Source: Calendula officinalis (Eukaryota; Streptophyta; Magnoliopsida; Asterales; Asteraceae). From it: a stretch of DNA of 64,000 nucleotides. A program made the position numbers and the translations under genes. The notes beneath the pieces are model-generated. The model searched no databases, was not told the origin of the DNA, and saw nothing but the letters and a program-made list of their open reading frames with translations. Shown piece by piece: positions 1-8,738 of this stretch (position 1 is the first letter of the stretch; the number at the start of each line of letters is the position of its first letter). The stretch is taken from contig OY970835.1 in assembly GCA_963853835.1 (NCBI GenBank), forward strand, positions 35,910,047-35,974,046, written 5' to 3'.

Positions 1-2
1 AA

Positions 3-3000
3 AAGAAGTTTTGTCCCGAGAGGGATTTGGAGAAAATGCACGAGAAGTTCGTGACCCTCAAAAAGGGTGATATGTCGATTGAAGAATACTCGAGGGAGTT
101 CACGGGATTGCTCCCGTTTGTTGCAAAAACCTACTCGGATGAGAGGTTGAGGGTGGTCCGGTATGCTAGTGGGCTACCGTGGGACTACCAATTGGAGGTG
201 AAGAGGGCGGTTTCACTAGATGAGGCTATTAGTGCCGCCCGGAGTGTGGAGGAAGTAAATGAGGCACGTGTTGCCGAAAGGGCCCATGTGGGCGAGAATA
301 GAAAAGCCGAGAGTGGCTCGGGTACTTATAAGAAGGGGAAGTTCACATCGAGCTTCTCTAAGCAAGGTAGTGTTGGTTCATGCAAGAAGTGCGGGAAGAC
401 TCATGCCGGCGTGTGCCGAGGGGAGTCGAAGACTTGTTACAATTGTGGGAAGCCGGGGCATATGGCCCGAGAATGCAAATCGAAATCATTGGCCGAGATT
501 GAGTGTTTCTCGTGCCACGAAAAGGGGCACTATAGCAATGTGTGCCCAAAGAAGGGAATCGAGTCGATGGTGTCCACGGCTCAAAAGAAAGTGGAGCCGG
601 CAAAAGTGAAGGGACGATCCTTCCAACTCACTCGGGAGGAGGCGAAGGAGGCACACGATGTGGTGTCAGATATTCTATTCATTAACTCCTTGCCAACTCA
701 TATTTTATTTGATTCGGGTTCTAATTATTCGTTTGTGTCCTATGAGTTCGGTTGTAAATTGAATGTGCCGTCCGAAATGTTAGATGAGGTTTATGAGATA
801 GAAGTAGCCGATGGGAAAACGTCTATGGTTGAATGTATTTATAGAAATTGTGAAATAGAAATAGACGGTAGAAAGTTTAAGGTGGATTTGTTGCCCATGG
901 GAATTAGGGCGTTTGATGTGGTTATCGGTATGGATTGGTTGGGTATGCACCAAGCCAAGATTTTGTGTGGAAAGAAAATAGTGTCGATTAGGACACCCGA
1001 GAATGAGAAAGTGTATGTGTATGGGGAGAAACGACATCACATGCCTAATGTGATTTCCGCCATCAAGGCGAGGAAAAGTATATCGAAAGGTTGTGCATCG
1101 TTTATTGCATATGTATTAGATGGCCGAAAAGAAAAGAAGTCAATGGATGATGTCAATATTATTCGGGATTTTCCCGAGGTATTTCCCGATGACTTGCCCG
1201 GTTTGCCACCGGAGAGACAAGTCGAATTTAAGATTGATTTAGTGCCGGGAGCGACGCCGATTGCTCGTGCTCCATATCGTTTAGCTCCCACCGAGATGCG
1301 GGAATTGATGACTCAATTGCAAGATTTGCTAGATAAAGGTTTTATTCGTCCGAGTTCGTCACCATGGGGTGCACCGGTGTTATTTGTTAAGAAGAAAGAC
1401 GGGTCGATGAGAATGTGTATCGACTACCGGGAATTGAATAAGGTAACTATTAAGAACCGTTACCCGTTACCGAGAATTGACGACTTATTCGACCAATTGC
1501 AAGGTGCTAGTTATTTCTCGAAGATCGATTTGAGGTCGGGTTATCACCAAGTTCGGGTGAAAGAAGGCGATACCGAGAAGACGGCTTTTCGTACACGTTA
1601 TGGTCATTATGAATTTCTAGTGATGTCGTTTGGTCTTACAAACGCGCCGGCTATTTTTATGGATTTGATGAATCGGGTTTGTAAACCGTTCCTTGATAAG
1701 TTTTTGATCGTGTTTATTGACAACATTTTGATTTATTCGAAAACCGAAGAAGATCACGAAGGTCATTTGAGGCTCGTTCTAGACGTGTTGAAACGGGAGA
1801 AGTTGTATGCAAAATTTTCAAAGTGTGAATTTTGGTTGCGGGAAGTACAATTCTTAGGTCACGTGGTGACGTGTGATGGTATTAAGGTTGATCCGTCCAA
1901 GATTGAAGCGGTGTCAAATTGGGAGCCTCCGAGGACTCCTACCGAGGTTAGAAGTTTTCTTGGATTAGCCGGTTATTACCGAAGGTTTATACAAGACTTC
2001 TCGAGAATCGCGATTCCACTCACAAAGTTAACGAGAAAAAGTGAGAAGTTTGTGTGGGAGAAGAAGCAAGAAGAGGCGTTTAAGTTGTTAAAAGAAAAGT
2101 TATGTAACGCACCGATCCTTGCGTTACCGGATGGTATGGAAGATTTTGTGGTTTATAGTGATGCTTCGAATCAAGGGCTCGGTTGTGTGTTGATGCAAAG
2201 AGGAAAGGTGATCGCGTATGCCTCGCGACAATTGAAGAATGCGGAATTAAGGTACACGACACACGACTTGGAATTGGCGGCGATTATTTTTGCCTTAAAG
2301 TTGTGGAGGCATTATTTGTATGGTACTCGGTGTACGTTGTACACGAATCACAAAAGTCTACAATACGTGTTTACTCAAAAAGACCTAAATATGCGACAAA
2401 GAAGGTGGATCGAGTTGATAGCCGACTATGATTGTGAAATTGTGTATCACGCGGGTAAGGCGAATGTGGTGGCCGACGCCTTGAGCCGAAAAGTTTATGA
2501 AAAACCGAACCGAGGAATTTTAACACGTATAGAAGTCGTCTCGAGTATTATCGAAAGGATCAAGAATGCCCAACGAGAAGTTATGGGAAAAGACGAGTTA
2601 AGACAAGAACGGTTAGGTAAGAACCAACATTTTCTCGAAAATGCACAAGGGTTGAAGACCGTAGGCGGTCGTATTTGGGTTCCTAAGTTCGGTGGTATCC
2701 GAAAAGAGTTGTTGTATGATGTGCACAAATCGAAGTATTCGATTCACCCGGGAAGTACAAAGACGTACCAAGATATGAAACGGGTTTATTGGTGGCCCGG
2801 AATGAAAACGAGAGTGGCCAAGTACATTTCTAAGTGTGCCACGTGTGCACAAGTGAAAGCCGAGCATCAAGTACCGTATGGGGTAGCTCAATCATTAGTT
2901 GTACCGGTCGGGAAGTGGGAAGATATAACTATGGATTTCATAATGGGTTTACCGAAGACGAGTAGAGGTCACGATGCCATTTGGGTCATAGTTGACCGGT

Positions 3001-4001
3001 TGACCAAAAGTGCGTTATTTTTAGCAATTCGGGAAACATTGCCACTTGAGAAGTTGGCTAAGTTGTATGTTGATGAAGTGGTTCGACTCCACGGGGTTCC
3101 GTTATCGATTGTGTCCGATAGAGACGCGAGATTTACCTCGAGATTTTGGCGATCTCTACAAGAAGAATTGGGTACAAAGTTGCGGTTGAGCACGGCTTAT
3201 CACCCGCAAACCGACGGTCAAAGTGAAAGAACGATTCAAACGGTTGAAGACATGTTGAGATCGTGTGTGTTAGACTTCGGTGGTAAATGGGACGAACATT
3301 TACCGTTAGTCGAGTTCTCGTACAATAATAGTTATCATTCGACTATCAAGATGCCGCCTTATGAGGCGTTGTATGGAAGAAAATGTAGAACTCCATCTTG
3401 TTGGTTGGAGGCGGGAGAGACGAAACTCACGGGTCCCGAGATCGTGAGAGTGACAAATGAGAAGATCGGTATTATTCAAACCAACATGAAAGTCGCCCAA
3501 GATAGACAACGAAGTTATTCGGGTTTGAAGAAAAGGCCATACGACTTGGATGTCGGTGATATGGTCATGTTGAAAGTGTCACCTTGGAAAGGTATGATGC
3601 GGTTTGGTAAGAAAGGGAAGTTAAGCCCAAGGTATGTTGGACCGTTTAAAATATTGAAACGGGTCGGGCTTCAAGCTTTTAAGTTGGAACTTCCACCCGA
3701 GCTTCAAGGTGTGCATGATACCTTTCACGTGAGTTATTTGAAGAAATTTATCGGGGAAGTCGAAAATATTATTCCATTGCAAGAGTTGCGGGTTGACGGC
3801 CCGAACCGGTTGATTGAGGAGCCCGAGGCTATATTAGAAACGAAAATAAAGAAGCTTCGGAATAAGGAGATCGAGTTGGTGTTGGTCAAGTGGAAGCATT
3901 CACTTGGGCCGAATTTGACTTGGGAAGTCAAGGACGAGATTCGGAAGAGGTACCCGGATTTCGTGAACTATGATGAGATTCTGAGGACGGAATCTTCTTA
4001 A
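3..4001 (+). CDS. Ty3/gypsy gag-pol polyprotein, 5'-truncated by window edge
   Basis: The frame is open from base 3 (no true start in the window) to a TAA at 3999-4001, about 1330 codons. In order it shows the gag C-terminus, two CX2CX4HX4C zinc knuckles near codons 137 and 160, an aspartic protease with DSGS near codon 230, reverse transcriptase, RNase H, an integrase with an HHCC-type zinc motif and a D,D,E core (MDFI, SDRDARF, QSERT), and a chromodomain-like tail. The product would make and integrate element cDNA. The frame is undamaged, but two catalytic positions look changed. The RT box reads FIDN instead of F/YxDD (1713-1724). The RNase H motif that normally reads TDHKS reads TNHKS (Asn codon 2346-2348). 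It is therefore probably an inactive enzyme despite the open frame. Confidence 0.92.
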   Translation, partial: KKFCPERDLEKMHEKFVTLKKGDMSIEEYSREFTGLLPFVAKTYSDERLRVVRYASGLPWDYQLEVKRAVSLDEAISAARSVEEVNEARVAERAHVGENRKAESGSGTYKKGKFTSSFSKQGSVGSCKKCGKTHAGVCRGESKTCYNCGKPGHMARECKSKSLAEIECFSCHEKGHYSNVCPKKGIESMVSTAQKKVEPAKVKGRSFQLTREEAKEAHDVVSDILFINSLPTHILFDSGSNYSFVSYEFGCKLNVPSEMLDEVYEIEVADGKTSMVECIYRNCEIEIDGRKFKVDLLPMGIRAFDVVIGMDWLGMHQAKILCGKKIVSIRTPENEKVYVYGEKRHHMPNVISAIKARKSISKGCASFIAYVLDGRKEKKSMDDVNIIRDFPEVFPDDLPGLPPERQVEFKIDLVPGATPIARAPYRLAPTEMRELMTQLQDLLDKGFIRPSSSPWGAPVLFVKKKDGSMRMCIDYRELNKVTIKNRYPLPRIDDLFDQLQGASYFSKIDLRSGYHQVRVKEGDTEKTAFRTRYGHYEFLVMSFGLTNAPAIFMDLMNRVCKPFLDKFLIVFIDNILIYSKTEEDHEGHLRLVLDVLKREKLYAKFSKCEFWLREVQFLGHVVTCDGIKVDPSKIEAVSNWEPPRTPTEVRSFLGLAGYYRRFIQDFSRIAIPLTKLTRKSEKFVWEKKQEEAFKLLKEKLCNAPILALPDGMEDFVVYSDASNQGLGCVLMQRGKVIAYASRQLKNAELRYTTHDLELAAIIFALKLWRHYLYGTRCTLYTNHKSLQYVFTQKDLNMRQRRWIELIADYDCEIVYHAGKANVVADALSRKVYEKPNRGILTRIEVVSSIIERIKNAQREVMGKDELRQERLGKNQHFLENAQGLKTVGGRIWVPKFGGIRKELLYDVHKSKYSIHPGSTKTYQDMKRVYWWPGMKTRVAKYISKCATCAQVKAEHQVPYGVAQSLVVPVGKWEDITMDFIMGLPKTSRGHDAIWVIVDRLTKSALFLAIRETLPLEKLAKLYVDEVVRLHGVPLSIVSDRDARFTSRFWRSLQEELGTKLRLSTAYHPQTDGQSERTIQTVEDMLRSCVLDFGGKWDEHLPLVEFSYNNSYHSTIKMPPYEALYGRKCRTPSCWLEAGETKLTGPEIVRVTNEKIGIIQTNMKVAQDRQRSYSGLKKRPYDLDVGDMVMLKVSPWKGMMRFGKKGKLSPRYVGPFKILKRVGLQAFKLELPPELQGVHDTFHVSYLKKFIGEVENIIPLQELRVDGPNRLIEEPEAILETKIKKLRNKEIELVLVKWKHSLGPNLTWEVKDEIRKRYPDFVNYDEILRTESS

Positions 4002-4013
4002 GGGGTAGATAGT

Positions 4014-5737
4014 TGTAACGACCCGAAATTGTGAATAAATAAAATATGTAAAAATATGATAATTATGGATAAATCATATAAAACACGTGGAAATTGGTTT
4101 CGTGTCGTTTGGACACCGTACGAGAAAGTTATGGGCGAAATCGGGTCAAGACACTTGATGAAAAGTGCAGCCCTGCTGCCTCAAGGAGTTCGCGTCGCGA
4201 ACTATAGTTCCCGATCGGGAACTGACTCCAGGGAGTTTGGCCAAGGGTCGCGATGTAGATCGCGTCGAGTTAGCGATCGCTAAGTGTTTCCAGATATGGA
4301 GAGTTAGCGACGCGAACTAAGTTCGCGCCGTGAACTCTGGACGACTGCATTAAAGTCGGGTTTGAGCTCATTTATGACATATCAAAACCCTAGTTTTCTC
4401 TCTTGGCGATTTTTGAGCTTAAAGGCTGTTCTTGGTTGATTTCTTCACAAATCCTTGGTAGATTTCACTCCTAGTGGAAGATTAAAGGTAAATCTTCACT
4501 CTTTCATCTTTGTAGCTCAAGATCTATGGATCTTGAAGCTAGGGTTTGAAACCCTAGTTCTTGGGTTAGTGATTTATGGTGAAATAAATGTTGTATACAC
4601 TTAATAGATGGTATATTAACAAGGGAATCAAGTGTATGGTTAAGATTTGTAAGAATCTTAAGGGTTGGTTAAACCTAGGGTTTGGTAATCACCATATTTG
4701 GGGAAAATGGATTGATGGGTGTTATCTAGAGGTAGATGAACACATTGGTAGTAGTAATTGATGTTGATCATATTGTGATAATTGTATTAGGCTTTTGGTG
4801 AAGTCTTGGAAAGTTGATTGGATTGAGAAGCAAGAGATTGGGTGTCAAGAACACGGTTTGAGCATCATATTGCTAAGGTGAGTACGTGTGGACTTTACTG
4901 AGTACATAGCCTATGAAATACATTTTTATTACTTGTGTTATGGTCTATTTGCTTAATTGTGTAGACTAGTAGTTGATAGTTAGTTATACCGATGATAGTA
5001 TTGAACTAACTTGTTTGATGATAGATGTGATAGCCGAGAGCTAGATTGACATAACCATCGAGTTATGATATGGTGAGATGATGTGATGATTCGGGGGATC
5101 CCCGGTCATGAGGTATGGAATGGGGAGCATTTGGGTGGATCCCTATCGGCCCATTCCATGATAGTAGTCTTGCTAACTGGAAGTAGTCCGGCGAGTAAGG
5201 CAGGTATTGGTAGATTGGGCGATTCCCTCTTGCCTTTACCTTGAAGCTTGTTAATGCGGGGGATCCCCGGTTAATAAGTTAATGTGGTTCTAGTTGGTTG
5301 GGGATGTCCCGACAACTAGGTATGATTGCTAGGAAAGCAAGGTATTAGAGTCACAATAGGGTGACTAGATAGATGGATGATAGCTTATGAGTTTGTTTGT
5401 TTGTTTGATTGTGATTCGGTTATTATTATTAACCTTGGGGTCTAAACCCATGTAGCTCACGAGACGTTTTTGTCTCACGTACTCCTTGTTTTGTTTTGCT
5501 ATGTACTCAGGTTCGGGATCGAAGGCTTAGGTACGCATGGATAGAGATGCGGGACCTAGATTAGAAGAACACTAGATTGGATTTAGTCTTAGCTTGGTTA
5601 TGATCTATTTTGTAACACCTACTTTTATACTCTGATTTCATACCAAGGTTTTTGTAAATCCGAATTGATGATGTTCTTCTATTTATAAAAATGTTTTATT
5701 TTGGCCAATATTTGGTATTAAAATTTGAGGTGTTACA
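4014..5737 (+). repeat. LTR of the Ty3/gypsy element (shared between two tandem copies)
   Basis: This 1724-bp LTR has TG...CA ends (TGTAACGACC at the start, GGTGTTACA at the end). It lies 12 bp after the pol stop and just 5' of a tRNA-Met-type primer-binding site. It is thus the 3' LTR of the left copy and the 5' LTR of the next. Near its start it holds several GC-rich palindromes, for example at 4207-4222 and 4270-4283. An open frame at 4056-4283 inside it is not credible as a gene. Confidence 0.88.
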
Positions 5738-5740
5738 ACT

Positions 5741-5752
5741 TGGTATCAGAGC
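5741..5752 (+). other. Primer-binding site (tRNA-iMet type)
   Basis: TGGTATCAGAGC lies 3 bp after the LTR end. It matches the 3' end of initiator tRNA-Met, the usual primer of plant LTR retrotransposons. The following untranslated leader runs to 5985. Confidence 0.88.
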
Positions 5753-5985
5753 TATAGTTTAAGTGAATTAGGTTGGATGACCATCCTAGTCTTAGACTGT
5801 AGCATTAGGAATATAAGATTCCTTAAGATCATAGGTTGACCTTGAGACTTTATATTAAGTTTAGGGTTGAACCTAGGGGACCGATGAATTTGTTATGATT
5901 ATGGATATTGAGCCCTATGAGACTAATGGGTTGTACACAAGGTACTAAATGTTTAATATCTTTCGTATAGTCTTGATCGAAAGAA

Positions 5986-6153
5986 ATGGTGAACACTCGT
6001 AGAAGTGGTAAAGCCCCGGAGGGCCGTGAGGAGGAAGTACCTCCTGTTGAGAGGGTGGATGAGCAAGAAAGTCAACCATCAATGCATCGGGTTGATGAAT
6101 CGGAGGTCGGAGCTAATAGAACTCCGGTGACCATGGCGGATCTCCAAACTATT
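5986..6153 (+). pseudogene. gag N-terminus of a second tandem gypsy copy, truncated
   Basis: An ATG at 5986 opens a frame starting MVNTRRSGKAPEG, a typical N-terminus of plant gypsy gag. After 56 codons it runs into foreign DNA and a TAG created at the junction (6157-6159). It belongs to the copy whose 5' LTR is 4014-5737. The rest of this copy is missing from the window, since the DNA beyond the junction belongs to an oppositely oriented element. Confidence 0.82.
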
Positions 6154-6343
6154 AGGTAGCCAATACATAATAATTATTATATCAAAGCTCCCTAGTTCAC
6201 CGTGTAATAGGTTAGTTTCTAATAATTGGTATTTTAAAGTGAGGCTAGATCCTTCAGAATTTCGTTGGTTCATATTAACTTCTCATTAGCTAGTTCTATC
6301 AAGTAATTCATACGTAGTTTACTAGCGTTACATAATTATTAGT

Positions 6344-7369
6344 CTAAATCCAGTAGACACAAAATTCATAGACACATGTATCACATAAAATAGAAGTATG
6401 TTGAGCATTGGTGAGAAACGTACCAGTTTCTGAATCAGGATCCTGGCGTGCTTTTAGAGCTCCAATCGCGAATGTTCTTCCATGGATGCATTGCCGATCA
6501 TCGTCATCGTTGGGGTTGTTGTTGTCATGGTTCTCCCACTCAGGACAATCTCTTATATGGTGACCTTTTACTCCACATTTAAAACACCCTTTTTCGGTGA
6601 CAAGGGTCACTTGACATGTATAAGCCTTGTGCCCATACTTTTTGCATCTACTACACTGTAGACATCTACCTCCATGATGACGCTTGCATGTGTTGCACTT
6701 TGGATAGTTTCTGAGGTAAGGTTTAGATCCTTGGTTGGTAGCTTTGGTTGCCAAATATGCCCTGGTTGTAGGTTCTTGACTCAAGTTTTGCTTGTTGCGA
6801 TTGGTGTTGGTATTGTCGTAGTAGTTGTTGAGTATGTTCTCCCATCCATATTTGTCTATCACACTATTATCCTTTGCTCTACTCTTGAAACATTCTTGTT
6901 GTGCTCTCCTAACTGAAAAACTCACTCGACTTGTTTCGGCATTATGCCCGAACTTAGTACTCCAATTGCATCGTGTGCATTTTCCATAGTGATGTCGATT
7001 GCATTGATTGCATGTTGGGTGCTTGTCGGCGTATCCGTTGGTGCTTCCACAATAGGATTTGGTACTTGGATCGTTTGTGTTTCCGAAATTATGTTCCTTT
7101 AGTATAATTTCTCCCCCGTGGGTGTTAACCCTTCCATCGTTGTTACCGTATGAAATTGGGACTCTGTTGCCAATACTATTTCTCCTAGTACCATTCATTT
7201 CGTTATTTCTACCGTTGATATTCCCATTCATCATGATGAAGTTTCCAGCGTGGTCTGCTTCGTACTGAGCAAGAGTAGTTGCGACTTGTTGAAATATGAC
7301 TGCTACAAGACCTACGACTGTCAGTGGTGCTGAGTTCTCGTTTTGGTTAGTTCCTCTCGTATTTTCCAT
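6344..7369 (-). CDS. gag-like zinc-knuckle protein of the non-autonomous element (copy 1)
   Basis: A 341-codon open frame begins with MENTRG at 7369. The N-terminus resembles plant gypsy gag, but the usual central gag domain is absent. The frame then carries Cys/His clusters: CNQC..., a second CNTC... block, and a canonical CX2CX4HX4C knuckle (CFKCGVKGHHIRDC, about 6556-6597). It ends with the start of an aspartic protease region (GRTFAIGA...) in which the active DTG is replaced by DTC, followed by a stop. Downstream, 6154-6343 still holds a protease-type LGSFDIII segment out of this frame. It is probably a structural gag relic; function is unknown. Confidence 0.7.
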   Translation of the reverse strand: MENTRGTNQNENSAPLTVVGLVAVIFQQVATTLAQYEADHAGNFIMMNGNINGRNNEMNGTRRNSIGNRVPISYGNNDGRVNTHGGEIILKEHNFGNTNDPSTKSYCGSTNGYADKHPTCNQCNRHHYGKCTRCNWSTKFGHNAETSRVSFSVRRAQQECFKSRAKDNSVIDKYGWENILNNYYDNTNTNRNKQNLSQEPTTRAYLATKATNQGSKPYLRNYPKCNTCKRHHGGRCLQCSRCKKYGHKAYTCQVTLVTEKGCFKCGVKGHHIRDCPEWENHDNNNPNDDDDRQCIHGRTFAIGALKARQDPDSETGTFLTNAQHTSILCDTCVYEFCVYWI

Positions 7370-8723
7370 TTCTTCCTGTTAGTGCACACAACACGTGTCA
7401 GACCATGTGTGGTGATCTCTTATCCCGAATATAATTAACTTATTGAGAAACGCCTAAGCGAAGTGGGTTCTAAATTTAGTGGTTTCATTTATTGTGGAGA
7501 CAACTCTCGTGTCATGGATGGATTCTTGGATGTAAGGTCGTCGTGTGATTCAATGAGGCTATTAAAATTAGTTTAGTAGTTCTGAATTTAATTCGACAAG
7601 AGAGATGAAAATCTTATTGAGTTATTTAAGAATATAATTTAATAGCTTTATATGATGGATATGCCTTTGATTCGTAGATTGAATGGTTTGTCTTCTAGTA
7701 CATATGTTAAGGATGCTTATTCATTTGTTATTTACAATGATCCATGACTTTGATAATTCCACATTGTACTATGTAACTATAAACACGTTGGCCACCCGTT
7801 TTTATAATATCATGGTACAATATTTCGTCATCATTATCACTTCATCTTTTCTCATTCATTAATATGAGGTTTTTTTTTATAGTAGTATTTGATACGTATT
7901 TCATGGATCATATTATTCATTCTAGGGAAATTTGAAATCTTTTGGTTTGAAATCTTTTCTTCACAATGTATTATCCAAATTAAGGAGTTGTGCTTAGAGT
8001 TTAATTTAGAGACATCATAAAGATGGTGTGTTATGCCTTTCATATTTTCGTTTCGTGGCATGGTAGATTGTTGGATAAACATTTAATCTTCAGTCAAGAG
8101 GTAAGTCTTTCGAGTTTTGTGATTTGTGCAAAGGAGAAATTAAGGTTAAGACGACGATACTCGCGTGAGGTGCAATGAGAGAAAATGTTATATAATGTAA
8201 ATAGCGTGCGAGATGAATATATTATGTATGCTAAAGATATGTGGTGCACGTGTAGATGTGTTTATTGTGAAAATTCGCCATGTCTTGATGCTCACTGTCC
8301 AGTCGAGTAGAGTAGTCAAAATATTCATTGCTTGTAGACATTATGTAGGAATTCTAGAATTCGAGTTTTCGTGTAAGTGATTTGTGAAGTGTAGAGAAGG
8401 GATACAATTTTGGTGTAAAGTATGTGCAGTATGTGCAGTATGTGTTCAGCGAAAGTGTAGTGGCTATATTGAACATACGTTATTGTAGCATGTCTCGCAT
8501 ATAATTTCACGTATAAGTATCCTATTATACTATAGTGCTCTATCTAGAGTATGGGTAAGCCTACTAAAGCACCTAGTAGTAGGTCAATGGAGGGATACGA
8601 TATGCGACTCTATATGAAATGCAAGTTCATATGTGATGCAACTCTACATGAAGTGAAAACGTTTTGACTCAAAATCTTTTTCCGGTTATAGATTAGACTC
8701 TCGCTAATTCACTATAACCAATG
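7370..8723 (-). other. Untranslated leader of the non-autonomous element, copy 1
   Basis: About 1.35 kb lies between the primer-binding site and the gag start. Short frames here (7852-8082, 8325-8510) recur exactly in copy 2 only because the whole unit is duplicated. I see no credible protein. It probably carries the packaging leader. The same region of copy 2 is 12953-14306. Confidence 0.6.
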
Positions 8724-8735
8724 GCTCTGATACCA
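8724..8735 (-). other. Primer-binding site, copy 1
   Basis: The minus strand reads TGGTATCAGAGC, 3 bp inside the LTR edge at 8739; tRNA-iMet type. Confidence 0.85.
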
Positions 8736-8738
8736 ATC

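Larger units (their letters stand above)
1..5737 (+). mobile_element. Ty3/gypsy chromovirus (Tekay-like), 3' part with its LTR
   Basis: The 3' portion of an LTR retrotransposon enters from the left window edge. It has a gag-pol frame to 4001, a purine tract (AAGGGGTAGA) at about 4000-4009 and an LTR at 4014-5737 that begins TGTAACG and ends GTTACA. The domain order protease, RT, RNase H, integrase is that of Ty3/gypsy. The C-terminal chromodomain-like tail suggests a Tekay/Del-type chromovirus (family knowledge). The 5' LTR and gag start of this copy are outside the window. The LTR is shared with a second copy that begins right after it. Confidence 0.9.

Noticed and set aside
4056..4283. 75-codon frame in the gypsy LTR
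   Set aside because: Lies in the likely U3 region with palindromes and no protein features.
5741..5752. tRNA gene at the TGGTATCAGAGC motifs
   Set aside because: Only the 12-nt primer-binding complement is present next to an LTR; no cloverleaf sequence around any of these sites.
6674..7268. Plus-strand hydrophobic frames opposite the gag relic
   Set aside because: Shadow frames of the minus-strand gag; no independent support.
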